From: Aquificota bacterium
GTDB lineage: Bacteria; Aquificota; Aquificia; Aquificales; Hydrogenothermaceae
NCBI GenBank assembly: GCA_013153765.1
Contig: JAADDT010000028.1
Coordinates: forward strand, 1-22,387
Direction: 5' to 3'
Length of the DNA stretch: 22,387 nucleotides
Below are positions 7,023 through 14,861 of this stretch, piece after piece. A program made the position numbers and the translations under genes. Positions within the stretch are counted from its first letter, which is position 1, and each line of letters begins with the position of its first letter. The notes beneath the pieces are model-generated. The model was not told the DNA's origin and made no database searches. It worked only from the letters and a program-made list of their open reading frames with translations.

Positions 7023-7606
7023 TCACAGTTTTCTATACAGACCTTCCTGACCTCAACCTTGCCTCCGCAGGACTGGTAGCAGGCGTCGTAAATCTCCTTA
7101 CAGCCACAATCACAGGTGCAGGCTTTCCTTTCCTGCTTAAGTATTTCATCAAAGCTGACTTTACGGGGTTTTGCAGGCGGTTTTAACTTTTTGTTTTTTA
7201 TGTACCTTAACCTTTTCTCAAGCTGTTTTTTCCTGTCGCAGGCTTCCCTGTCCTTATAACGGCTACATATACGGCGGTAAAAATCAAGCTCCTGCCTTAA
7301 CCTTTTAAGCTGGCTTTCCGCATATCCCTTTTTCTTCAGGTAAAGGTCGTATTCCCTGTAGTACCTTTTTAGCTCCTTTTCGTACTGGTCTTCCACCTGC
7401 CTGTAAATCCTTTCCGCTCTTAATACGGACTGTTTTAGACAGCGGTTGTACCTGTCCTGACAGTCGGACTGGCACTTTAGACGGTCTTTTATGCACCTTT
7501 CCACACAGCTTTTGTCCGGAGGGGGGTAGTAAACCTTTTCCGTCCTGTACTTGGGACTGCAGGCGGAGATTAAAAAAACCGTAAGCAAAAATAAGAGCCT
7601 TATCAT
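7019..7606 (-). CDS. Cysteine-rich, coiled-coil lipoprotein of unknown function
   Basis: A 195-residue protein with a clear lipoprotein signal (MIRLLFLLTVFLISAC, lipidated Cys16). The mature chain holds 15 further cysteines in two clusters separated by a highly charged helix. The N-terminal cluster is C34xxxC38, C45xxxC49, C56, an 11-residue spacing that fits cysteines along one face of a helix. Residues about 60-150 are rich in Lys, Arg, Glu and Tyr and look like a coiled coil carrying two more cysteines. The C-terminal cluster is CTCDCGC followed by two CxxxC pairs. The CxxxC pairs recall disulfide-stapled helical hairpins (as in small Tim or CHCH proteins) but could equally bind metal. GGAAAG precedes the ATG. 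It is convergent with metH (4-bp overlap) and divergent from aat. I do not recognise the family. Confidence 0.7.
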   Translation of the reverse strand: MIRLLFLLTVFLISACSPKYRTEKVYYPPPDKSCVERCIKDRLKCQSDCQDRYNRCLKQSVLRAERIYRQVEDQYEKELKRYYREYDLYLKKKGYAESQLKRLRQELDFYRRICSRYKDREACDRKKQLEKRLRYIKNKKLKPPAKPRKVSFDEILKQERKACTCDCGCKEIYDACYQSCGGKVEVRKVCIENCD

Positions 7607-7657
7607 ACTTTCCTTTCCCTCCGTTTCCTATATTAATTATGATAGCAGAGGGGAAAG

Positions 7658-8332
7658 ATGGTTTGGCTTGAAAAGGACAACATCTGGTTTCCTGATCCGT
7701 ACACCGCTCCTGCGGACATGCCACTTGCGTTTGGCGGAGACCTTTCGGTTGAGAGGCTACTTTTTGCCTATTCCCTCGGGATTTTCCCGTGGTATTCGGA
7801 AGGTGAGCCTATAATGTGGTGGTCTCCCGATCCGAGAATGGTACTGTTTCCACAAAAGCTCAAAATATCCCGTAGTCTGAAAAGAACGCTGAAAAACAAA
7901 GGCTTTGAGGTAAGGTTCAACACAGCTTTCGGTGAGGTTATAAGGCTTTGTGCCTCCGTGAGAAGGAAAGGGCAGGAGGGCACTTGGATAACACCACAGA
8001 TGATAGAAGCTTACACACGGCTACACGAACTTGGCTTTGCACACAGCGTAGAGACTTACCTTGACGGAAAACTGGTAGGTGGTCTGTACGGGGTGGCAAT
8101 AGGCAGGGCTTTTTTTGGAGAGAGTATGTTCCACATAGTACCTGACGCCTCAAAGGTGGCTTTCGTACATCTGGTTAAAAGGCTTGAAAGGGAAAATTTC
8201 CGCATAATTGACTGCCAGCAGTCAACTCCACACATGGCAAGGTTCGGGGCGGAGGAGATAAGCAGGAGGGAGTTTTTAGACATACTGGGGGAGGCTGTTA
8301 ATAACAATTTATTAAAAAAAGCGGTGTTTTAA
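7658..8332 (+). CDS. aat: Leucyl/phenylalanyl-tRNA--protein transferase
   Basis: A 224-residue Aat enzyme. It attaches Leu or Phe from charged tRNA to the N-terminus of proteins starting with Lys or Arg, marking them for ClpS/ClpAP degradation (N-end rule). Family hallmarks in order: FPDPYTA near the N-terminus, GGDLSVERLL and AYSLGIFPWYSEGEPIMWWSPDPR (about 26-60), GTWITPQMIEAY, GGLYGVAIGRAFFGESMF (about 140-157), and IIDCQQSTPHMARFGAEEISRREF near the C-terminus. Length is normal. GAGGGG lies 4 nt before the ATG. It stands alone, divergent from the cysteine-rich lipoprotein gene and 84 nt upstream of tkt. clpS and clpA are not in the window. Confidence 0.95.
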   Translation: MVWLEKDNIWFPDPYTAPADMPLAFGGDLSVERLLFAYSLGIFPWYSEGEPIMWWSPDPRMVLFPQKLKISRSLKRTLKNKGFEVRFNTAFGEVIRLCASVRRKGQEGTWITPQMIEAYTRLHELGFAHSVETYLDGKLVGGLYGVAIGRAFFGESMFHIVPDASKVAFVHLVKRLERENFRIIDCQQSTPHMARFGAEEISRREFLDILGEAVNNNLLKKAVF

Positions 8333-8362
8333 TAAAATCGGAAAAGGACAGGGCAAAAGTTT

Positions 8363-8368
8363 TATAAT
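8363..8368 (+). promoter_or_regulatory. Consensus -10 element upstream of tkt
   Basis: A perfect TATAAT lies 49 nt before the tkt ATG in the 84-nt aat-tkt gap. No good -35 box is seen at the expected distance. The resulting leader contains a small CCC-GTA-GGG hairpin (8391-8399) and an AAGGAG ribosome binding site (8402-8407). Confidence 0.4.
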
Positions 8369-8416
8369 ATTTGTGATTAAATTAAAAATTCCCGTAGGGG
8401 CAAGGAGAAGAGTTAG

Positions 8417-10408
8417 ATGGGAAATCTTGACTGGCTTTGCGTAAACACAATCAGGGTACTTTCCCTTGATCAGATACAGACTGCAAAGTCCGGACATCCG
8501 GGAATGCCACTTGGGGCATCTCCTATGGCTTACGTGCTGTGGGACAAGTTCTTAAGACACAATCCTAAAAATCCAAACTGGTTTAACAGGGACAGGTTCA
8601 TACTGTCTGCCGGACACGCATCGGCTATGCTTTACTCATTACTGCACCTTTACGGATACGACCTTCCTCTGGAAGAGTTAAAAAGGTTCCGCCAGTGGGG
8701 AAGTAAAACTCCGGGACATCCGGAATACGGCATTACTCCCGGGGTTGAGGCTACCACAGGACCTTTAGGACAGGGCTTTTCAATGGGTGTGGGCATGGCG
8801 ATTGCCGAATGCTTCCTTGCGGACTACTTCAACAGGGAAGGTTTTAACATCGTTGACCACTACACCTATGCGATAGTTTCCGATGGAGACCTGATGGAAG
8901 GTATTTCTTACGAGGCGGCGGCTCTGGCAGGCAGGCTTAAGCTGGGCAAACTGATATACCTTTACGACGACAACCACATAACCATAGACGGTCCTACGGA
9001 CATTACTTGGACTGAGGACATAGAACTGCGGTTCAAGGCACACGGGTGGCAGGTTATTACCGTCCCTGACGGTGAAGACCTTGAGGCAATTTACGGGGCT
9101 ATAAAGTCCGCACAGGACGAAAAGGAAAAACCTTCCCTCATCAGGATAAAAACGCATATAGGCTGGCATTCTCCAAAGCAGGACAGTCCGGCGGTACACG
9201 GGGCTCCACTTACGGACGAGGAAGCAAGGATAACCAAAAGAAATCTGGGATTTCCTGAAGATAAGATGTTTTATATACCTGAAGAGGCTTTAAAACACTT
9301 CAGGCAGGCTGTAGATAGGGGCAGACGGCTTGAGGAAGAATGGAACGGTATGTTTGCCGAATACAGGAAAAAGTATCCCAAGCTGGCTGAGGAGTTTGAA
9401 AGGTTCGTCAACGGCATACTACCTGAAGGCTGGGACGAAAACCTGCCTGTTTACAGGGACACCTCAAAGAAGATAGCCACCAGAACTGCTTCAGGGGACA
9501 CACTTAACGTGCTGGCTGACAGACTGCCAAACATAATAGGCGGCTCTGCAGACCTTGCCTCCTCAAACAAGGTCGTCCTTAAAGGGAAAGGGGATTTTTA
9601 CTGTGATACGCCTTCAGGCAGGAACATACATTACGGCATAAGGGAACACGCAATGGGGGGCGTGGTTAACGGAATGGCTCTCCACGGCGGTCTTATACCT
9701 TTCGGGGCTACTTTTTTCGTGTTTTCTGACTACATGAAAGCTTCCGTCAGGCTGTCGGCACTTATGGGAGTACATTCCATATTCGTATATACGCACGACA
9801 GTATAGGGGTCGGTGAGGACGGTCCCACACACCAGCCTATAGAACAACTGATGGGCTTCAGGGTAATACCTGACCTTACGGTTATAAGACCTGCTGACGC
9901 AAACGAAACCGTTGAGGCGTGGAAGATTGCCGTAAGGGAGAAAAAACCTGTACTGCTGGTGCTTACCAGACAGAACGTACCGGTGCTTGACATTGACAGG
10001 TATCCAATAAAGGGCAACGTTGAGAAAGGGGCTTACGTGCTGAAAGATGCGGAAAAGCCGGAAATAATCCTGATAGGCACCGGCTCGGAGGTACACGTCT
10101 GCCTTGAGGCGGCACAGATGTTGGAAAAGGAAGGTATAGGAACGAGGGTCGTGTCAATGCCGTCTTGGGAGTTGTTTTTCAGGCAACCGGAGGAGTACAG
10201 GAAGCAGGTTTTACCTGAAGGAATACCTAAAATATCTGTGGAAGCCGGCTCAAAGCTGGGCTGGAAAGAGATTATCGGCGACAACGGGATTGCCATAGGT
10301 ATGGAAACCTTCGGTGCCTCCGCACCGGGGGACGAGTTGATGGAAAGGTTCGGCTTTACGCCTTCAAACGTGGTGGAAAAGGCGAAAAAACTGCTGGTTC
10401 TGAAGTAA
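8417..10408 (+). CDS. tkt: Transketolase
   Basis: A 663-residue transketolase of standard length. It moves two-carbon ketol units between sugar phosphates in the non-oxidative pentose phosphate pathway, using thiamine diphosphate. The N-terminal PP domain has [11 protein letters not shown], the [10 protein letters not shown] histidine (about residue 66), [14 protein letters not shown], and the thiamine/Mg motif SDGDLMEG (about 154-161) with DDNHITIDG. The pyrimidine domain has [24 protein letters not shown] and [15 protein letters not shown] (about 459-473). A C-terminal domain follows. AAGGAG lies 9 nt upstream of the ATG. It is monocistronic or headed by its own -10 box. In an organism that fixes carbon by the reductive TCA cycle (inferred) its main job would be making pentoses and erythrose-4-phosphate. 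Confidence 0.97.
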   Translation: MGNLDWLCVNTIRVLSLDQIQTAKSGHPGMPLGASPMAYVLWDKFLRHNPKNPNWFNRDRFILSAGHASAMLYSLLHLYGYDLPLEELKRFRQWGSKTPGHPEYGITPGVEATTGPLGQGFSMGVGMAIAECFLADYFNREGFNIVDHYTYAIVSDGDLMEGISYEAAALAGRLKLGKLIYLYDDNHITIDGPTDITWTEDIELRFKAHGWQVITVPDGEDLEAIYGAIKSAQDEKEKPSLIRIKTHIGWHSPKQDSPAVHGAPLTDEEARITKRNLGFPEDKMFYIPEEALKHFRQAVDRGRRLEEEWNGMFAEYRKKYPKLAEEFERFVNGILPEGWDENLPVYRDTSKKIATRTASGDTLNVLADRLPNIIGGSADLASSNKVVLKGKGDFYCDTPSGRNIHYGIREHAMGGVVNGMALHGGLIPFGATFFVFSDYMKASVRLSALMGVHSIFVYTHDSIGVGEDGPTHQPIEQLMGFRVIPDLTVIRPADANETVEAWKIAVREKKPVLLVLTRQNVPVLDIDRYPIKGNVEKGAYVLKDAEKPEIILIGTGSEVHVCLEAAQMLEKEGIGTRVVSMPSWELFFRQPEEYRKQVLPEGIPKISVEAGSKLGWKEIIGDNGIAIGMETFGASAPGDELMERFGFTPSNVVEKAKKLLVLK

Positions 10409-10461
10409 ACAGGTTTTTTTCAAAAAAAGTCTTTTTGTTTTCCCTTCCTCTTTTTTTTGTG

Positions 10462-10487
10462 TATAATAATGCAAAATATTTGCATTA
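10462..10487 (+). promoter_or_regulatory. -10 box plus palindromic operator upstream of the TonB-dependent receptor gene
   Basis: TATAAT (10462-10467) is followed at once by an inverted repeat: TAATGCAAA (10467-10475), a 3-nt ATA centre, and TTTGCATTA (10479-10487). The two 9-bp arms are perfectly complementary and share one base with the -10 box. The repeat covers the expected transcription start, a classic repressor position. It is not a good match to the consensus Fur box as I know it. No clear -35 box is present. AAAGGAGG (10491-10498) follows before the ATG at 10505. The 96-nt gap from tkt otherwise contains only T-rich sequence with no convincing GC terminator. Confidence 0.55.
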
Positions 10488-10504
10488 GCAAAAGGAGGTT
10501 GGGA

Positions 10505-12334
10505 ATGAAAAAACTGCTAATCGCCGCACTGCTAACCGGCTCGGCACACGCTTACCAGATAGGAAACCTGCCGATTGAGACCGCTTACGGCACAGGTTCC
10601 GCTCTGGAAACCGCCACTTCTCCGGTTGACCTGATAACCGGAGAGGAGGTTGAGGAGAAACATCCCTTTGACCTGCGGGAGATTATTTTCAACAGAAACG
10701 GCTTTGCTTACAGTTCAAACGGCGGTTTTGGTCAGATAACTTCCGTCTATCTGTGGGGCACTTTCCCGAGAAACACGGTTGTTATGGTTGACGGGATAAG
10801 GGTTAACGACTTTACCACACCAAACAGGTCTGCCACTTACGAACACCTGTTGCTTGAGAACGTGGGACAGATAGAGGTGATAAAGGGCATACAGTCCGGC
10901 GTGTGGGGGGCTGACGCCGTTGGAGGGGTAATAAACATAATCACGAAAAGACCGGAAGACGGACTGCACCTGAAAACGGAAGGTCTTTTAGGCGATTACA
11001 ACACGAAAAAGGCAGGTATAACGCTGTCTTACGGCAGTGAAAAGCTGGACTTTATTTTGGGCTACTACTGGTTTAAGACCTCCGGTTTTTCGGCAGCAGA
11101 GCCTATAAAGGGAAGTCCGGACTACGGCAAAAGGTGGGACCAGTTAGGTTGGGAAAGGGACCCTTACAGGAACGAAACAATTAACCTGAAAATGGGCTGG
11201 AACATTACGCCGTCTGACAGGTTTGAGGCTGTCGTCAGGACTATTGATGCGGTTATACATTACGACGCTGGGGCAGGGATAGACGCAAAGGATTACGATG
11301 ATCCTTTCGGCTTTGGTCTGTCCGAATACTTTAACCACTACAACCAGCAGTTTTACAAAGTCCAGTACGACAGGAAGTTTAAAAACAACAGTTTAAGGGC
11401 TTACTTTTCAAAGTCCGTATTCAGCAGGACGCAGTACGGTGGCTACGAGGGGGAATACAGGGAATACACCGTAAAGGACAGGATAGATCACAGGCTCGGC
11501 TTTGTTAATCTGGGGTTCACAAGGACGGACTACAAGCTTTACAAAAGCGGAGGGAACGTACTGGACAGCCTTTACCACGGAAACGGCTACTACATAACCA
11601 GCGTAATAAAGCTAAAAAATACGGTTCTCCACCAGTCCTTAAGGCACGACAGCTATTCAGCCTTTAAGGACAAAACCACTTGGAAGCTGGGCGTTAAACG
11701 GCAGGTATGGAAAGGTCTGTTTTTAAGGGGAAACTGGGGCACAGGCTATACGGTTCCTTCTCCTGACCAGCTTTACAATCCGTGGTGGGGCAATCCTGAC
11801 CTGAAGCCGGAAAACTCCCTCCAGTGGGACATTGGGCTTGAGTACGGGGGTTTTCAGGTTTCTTACTTTAAGTACAGTATAAAGAACCTGATTGATTACG
11901 ACTTTGCACTGTGGAAGTACGTTAACATAGAGGGTAAAACGAAGATACACGGTGTTGACGGCTCTTACTCCCGTTTCATAAAGGGCATAAACACTTTCAT
12001 CAGGATTAACTACACTTACCTTTACGGGGTTGACAACGACGGAAACCGCCTGCCGAGAAGACCTCTCCACCAGATAGGGTTTGACGGGGTATGGCATCCT
12101 TCCGATAAGTTTAACGTGGGCATTTCGGGGGTTTACGTGGATAAGAGGAAGGACTGGGACGGCTCCCAGACCGGGTATTACACCGTTCTTAACGGTTTTG
12201 TAAACCTTACGATTAATAAATACCTGAAAGGATTTTTAAAGGTGGAAAACATTACTGACAAGTACTACCAGACCGTAAACGGGTACGCCACGGCAGGTAG
12301 AAGCCTGTATGCAGGGGTACAGCTGAAATGGTAG
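10505..12334 (+). CDS. TonB-dependent outer-membrane receptor, BtuB-like
   Basis: A 609-residue outer-membrane receptor with signal peptide MKKLLIAALLTGSAHA. The start is ATG 10505 because it follows AAAGGAGG and begins the signal peptide; earlier in-frame starts lie inside the promoter. The plug domain (about 45-160) has the typical order: a variable loop, then VVMVDGIRVND, QIEVIKGIQSGVWGADAVGGVINIITK-type strands. The 22-strand barrel follows, with NPDLKPENS near residue 435 and a C-terminal VENITDKYYQTVNGYATAGRS segment ending in the aromatic-rich LYAGVQLKW strand. Length and the end of the barrel most resemble BtuB/Cir-type receptors, so cobalamin is a reasonable guess, and the nearby metH enzyme needs B12. 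The substrate is unproven; siderophores or other metal chelates are possible. It is controlled by a likely operator at its start site and translationally coupled to the next gene. Confidence 0.85.
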   Translation: MKKLLIAALLTGSAHAYQIGNLPIETAYGTGSALETATSPVDLITGEEVEEKHPFDLREIIFNRNGFAYSSNGGFGQITSVYLWGTFPRNTVVMVDGIRVNDFTTPNRSATYEHLLLENVGQIEVIKGIQSGVWGADAVGGVINIITKRPEDGLHLKTEGLLGDYNTKKAGITLSYGSEKLDFILGYYWFKTSGFSAAEPIKGSPDYGKRWDQLGWERDPYRNETINLKMGWNITPSDRFEAVVRTIDAVIHYDAGAGIDAKDYDDPFGFGLSEYFNHYNQQFYKVQYDRKFKNNSLRAYFSKSVFSRTQYGGYEGEYREYTVKDRIDHRLGFVNLGFTRTDYKLYKSGGNVLDSLYHGNGYYITSVIKLKNTVLHQSLRHDSYSAFKDKTTWKLGVKRQVWKGLFLRGNWGTGYTVPSPDQLYNPWWGNPDLKPENSLQWDIGLEYGGFQVSYFKYSIKNLIDYDFALWKYVNIEGKTKIHGVDGSYSRFIKGINTFIRINYTYLYGVDNDGNRLPRRPLHQIGFDGVWHPSDKFNVGISGVYVDKRKDWDGSQTGYYTVLNGFVNLTINKYLKGFLKVENITDKYYQTVNGYATAGRSLYAGVQLKW

Positions 12335-12921
12335 TAAGGATAACCGGCTTTTACCGTAGAAGGTATTTCTGGTACAGGTTTTTTAACTCGGTGTTTGCGG
12401 GGCTGTCTATCGGCTCCGTGTTCACTATTTACACTCCCTTAAAACCTTCCGTTTACTCGCTTGGTGGAATACTCCTTGCCGTTGGAATGCTGGCTGTGGC
12501 AAAGTTTTACGAAAGACTGATGGAACTGAAATACTTTTTTTACATTTTGTTTTTTGTTGAGGCGGTGGTTTTTTTCCTTTTGCTTTATTTTTTGTTAAGT
12601 CCTTATACTTACACCACCGCTCTCCTTATTTACGCAGGCTACCAGATTACGTTTATTTTCGGCTCTTACATAGTAAGAACAGAGACGCTTTTTTTGGGGA
12701 AAAAGAAGCTCCTTTCACTGCTTGACATTTTTAAGCAGTCAGGCTACCTTGCAGGAATGGTAGGCTCTTTTTTGTTTTACAGGACGGCGGAGGTTTTTTT
12801 TGGAATAAAAACAAATCAGGAAAAGGTTTACCTTATGCATTTCCTTCTCCTTGCTGTGCAGGTCGGGGTTTTAATCACGCTGGTAAAGTCATTTAAAATA
12901 AGAAGAAATACTGTCCTTTAA
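12328..12921 (+). CDS. Six-helix inner-membrane protein coupled to the TonB receptor, function unknown
   Basis: A 197-residue, very hydrophobic protein whose ATG lies inside the last codons of the receptor gene (7-bp overlap), so the two are translated together. I see about six membrane helices (roughly 18-38, 42-60, 66-90, 94-112, 133-155, 167-190), a basic N-terminus (FYRRRYFWYR) and no cysteine. The loop after helix 2 (KFYERLMELKYFF) and the segment LLDIFKQSGYLAGMVGSFL vaguely recall half of a major-facilitator transporter. The size and helix number also resemble ECF S-component-like uptake proteins such as BtuM, but the cysteine reported as important in BtuM is missing. It is probably an inner-membrane permease for whatever the receptor imports. 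Long T runs reflect Phe TTT codons. The last 33 bp overlap the convergent nnr gene. Confidence 0.65.
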   Translation: MVVRITGFYRRRYFWYRFFNSVFAGLSIGSVFTIYTPLKPSVYSLGGILLAVGMLAVAKFYERLMELKYFFYILFFVEAVVFFLLLYFLLSPYTYTTALLIYAGYQITFIFGSYIVRTETLFLGKKKLLSLLDIFKQSGYLAGMVGSFLFYRTAEVFFGIKTNQEKVYLMHFLLLAVQVGVLITLVKSFKIRRNTVL

Positions 12922-14493
12922 CGGGTCTATCGGGTAGTACATACTGTACTTACAGCTGTAGCCTGACAGAAGGTCGTAAGCTTCAGGAATAAAGCCTATA
13001 AGGTCTGTTGCCTTCATACTTTCAGGGTTTATAACCTGATAGGCAAGGTCTCCTGCAAGACCGTGCAGGTAAACGCCTGTCTTTATACCGTCTTCAGCTC
13101 CAAGCCTGTAAACGAGGGTGGCTAAAATCCCTGACAGGACGTCTCCCGTGCCTGCTGTAGCCATTCCTTCGTTTCCTCTGATTGAGTAAAATACCTTTCC
13201 TTCAGGTGTTGACAGGACAGTCCTTGAACCTTTCAGGACTGTATAAACGCCTGTCTCCCTTGAAAAGTCCACAGCCACATCTTCCATATTAGCCAGTATT
13301 TGTTGGGTAGGTATGCCGGTAAGCCTTGACATCTCACCGATGTGGGGCGTTATTACCGTAGGGTAGTTCCTTTTAAGCAGTCTGTTTTTGAAGTTTTCCA
13401 GAAGGGCAAGGTTGTTTATGCCGTCCGCATCTATAACCAGCGGAAGCCTTACCTTGAGTATCTGCTCCACAACAGCTAAAGTCCCTTCGTTGACGGACAT
13501 TCCCATACCTAAAGCTATTGAGGTGAACTTGCCGTTTTTTATTATCTGCTTTATCTGTTTTACCGCTTTTTTGGTGAAAGAACCGCCACTGCTGTGTACC
13601 GGCAGTGTCATCTCCTCAACCAGTGCGGTTTCAAACACGGCGTTAAGCTCCTGTGGGACGACAGCGGAAACAAGTCCTGAACCGGAAGCGGTGGCTGAAC
13701 GGGAAGCCATAATCACTGCTCCCGTTTTTCCCTGTGAACCGCCTATTATGAGGGCGTGTCCGTAAGTATATTTATGGCTGTCTTTAGTCCTTCTGGGCAG
13801 TTTCAGGATTGAGGGCTCAAGCAGATACCGTTTGAACTTTTTCAGGTACTTCCTGTCAATGGATATGTCAACGACGAAAACGTCTCCACAGTGGAGGCTG
13901 GCAGGGTAAAGGACATGAACGGGCTTTGGGGCGGCAAAAGTTATGGTAAGGTCTGCGGTAATGTGCGTGCCTTCTATAATTCCCTTATCTGCGGACAGTC
14001 CGGAGGGAATGTCAACGGCAACTACGGTTTTGCCGTGCCTGTTTATTATCTGGAGTGCCTTTTCCCTGTAGCCTTTGACAGGTGGGGTAAAGCCGGTGCC
14101 GAAAACCGCATCTATTACAACATCAGCGTCTTTTACAGGTTTTACCAGCTTTCTGATGTCTTTACTGCCGAAGAAGGAGACCTTTCCGCCGAAGTTTTCA
14201 AAAATCTCAAAGTTTTTCAGGTTGTCTTCCGATAACCTGTCCCTGCTTTCGGACAGGACGCAGACCTGAACGTCTTTTCCCGCAAGGAGGAGGTATCTAC
14301 CTATTACCAGACCGTCTCCTCCGTTGTTTCCCCCGCCGGCAACCACCACAGCCGAGTTAAAGTTGAGTTTTTCAAGTATTATCTGGGCTGAAGTCCTGCC
14401 TGCGTTTTCCATAAGGACAAGGGAGGGAATTCCCGTCTTTTTGATGGTGTTTTCGTCTGCAAAAGCCATTTCTTTGGCTTTTAGAAGCCTCAT
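12889..14493 (-). CDS. nnr: Bifunctional NAD(P)H-hydrate repair enzyme (epimerase + dehydratase)
   Basis: A 534-residue fusion of the two enzymes that repair hydrated NADH and NADPH, damage favoured by heat. The N-terminal YjeF_N domain (about 1-215) epimerises the R and S hydrates: MENAGRTSAQ, GGGNNGGDGLVIGRY (about 53-67), and VVIDAVFGTGF. The C-terminal ribokinase-like domain (about 225-510) is the ADP-dependent dehydratase: YGHALIIGGSQGKTGA, VIDADGINNLA, VITPHIGEMSRL, VLKGSRTV and the phosphate loop GTGDVLSGI. The start overlaps the preceding HEPN-like gene by ATGA, and GGAG sits just upstream. It is the last gene of the rph-purA operon; its 3' end overlaps the convergent membrane-protein gene by 33 bp. 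The C-terminal extension after about residue 510 (YSCKYSMYYPIDPLKDSI) is not part of the usual domain. Confidence 0.93.
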   Translation of the reverse strand: MRLLKAKEMAFADENTIKKTGIPSLVLMENAGRTSAQIILEKLNFNSAVVVAGGGNNGGDGLVIGRYLLLAGKDVQVCVLSESRDRLSEDNLKNFEIFENFGGKVSFFGSKDIRKLVKPVKDADVVIDAVFGTGFTPPVKGYREKALQIINRHGKTVVAVDIPSGLSADKGIIEGTHITADLTITFAAPKPVHVLYPASLHCGDVFVVDISIDRKYLKKFKRYLLEPSILKLPRRTKDSHKYTYGHALIIGGSQGKTGAVIMASRSATASGSGLVSAVVPQELNAVFETALVEEMTLPVHSSGGSFTKKAVKQIKQIIKNGKFTSIALGMGMSVNEGTLAVVEQILKVRLPLVIDADGINNLALLENFKNRLLKRNYPTVITPHIGEMSRLTGIPTQQILANMEDVAVDFSRETGVYTVLKGSRTVLSTPEGKVFYSIRGNEGMATAGTGDVLSGILATLVYRLGAEDGIKTGVYLHGLAGDLAYQVINPESMKATDLIGFIPEAYDLLSGYSCKYSMYYPIDPLKDSISSYFK

Positions 14494-14861
14494 CTCTCCA
14501 CCTGTGAATAGACAAAGTCCCTCAAGCTGTAAACGGCATCCACCACGTCGCCGTACATATCTATATCATAGCATATTGAGGTGGTACAGCCGTCGGACAT
14601 GGAAAGGTCTTCTATCTCCAATACCTGCTCTATCCACTGGGGGAATTTTACGGTGGTTTTTTCCTGAATAAGTGAGACAAGCTGTGATACGGTTTCGTTT
14701 CCCTGAAGGGGAAGTTTGTACTCCTGTGCAAGGGCTTTCAGGAAGGCTAAAACGCTCCTTTCCAGATGGTAAAACACCAGACCGTCGTCGCAAAAGTCAA
14801 TATCAAGCAGTTCTTCAGCTTCCTGAAGCTCCCTTTCTCCTATCTGAAGGTATTCGTTCAT
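14490..14861 (-). CDS. HEPN-like small helical protein
   Basis: A 123-residue acidic protein. Residues 8-70 (REL..AEELL...CDDGLVFYHLERSVLAFLKALAQEYKLPL, then a helix VSQLVSLI) fit the HEPN pattern in which a first helix of A..LL is followed by a helix with paired aromatic and Lys-Ala residues. The HEPN nuclease motif (Arg, four to six residues, His) is not seen; the C-terminal helix has SLRDFVYSQ without a histidine. If it is HEPN, it would be a non-catalytic or nucleotide-binding type. It overlaps both neighbours by ATGA (4 bp each), so it is translationally locked between the 514-aa unknown and nnr. No MNT nucleotidyltransferase partner is adjacent, so the usual HEPN/MNT toxin-antitoxin arrangement is not present. 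The fold is inferred by eye. Confidence 0.55.
   Translation of the reverse strand: MNEYLQIGERELQEAEELLDIDFCDDGLVFYHLERSVLAFLKALAQEYKLPLQGNETVSQLVSLIQEKTTVKFPQWIEQVLEIEDLSMSDGCTTSICYDIDMYGDVVDAVYSLRDFVYSQVER

Noticed and set aside
10457-10504. Upstream in-frame start for the TonB receptor
   Set aside because: It would place the start within the -10 box and operator and bury the signal peptide; AAAGGAGG points to ATG 10505.
10409-10504. Cobalamin riboswitch or GC terminator between tkt and the receptor gene
   Set aside because: No B12 box or multi-stem structure fits in the short leader. The T7-C-A7 sequence is AT-only with a 1-nt loop and cannot act as a terminator stem.
12328-12921. The six-helix protein as a frameshifted half of a 12-helix MFS transporter, given several T7 runs
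   Set aside because: Downstream sequence is the intact antisense nnr gene with no second half, and the frame reads cleanly to its stop.
14490-14861. HEPN/MNT toxin-antitoxin pair
   Set aside because: The neighbour is a 514-aa protein with no nucleotidyltransferase GS...D.D motif, and the HEPN-like protein lacks the catalytic Arg-His motif.
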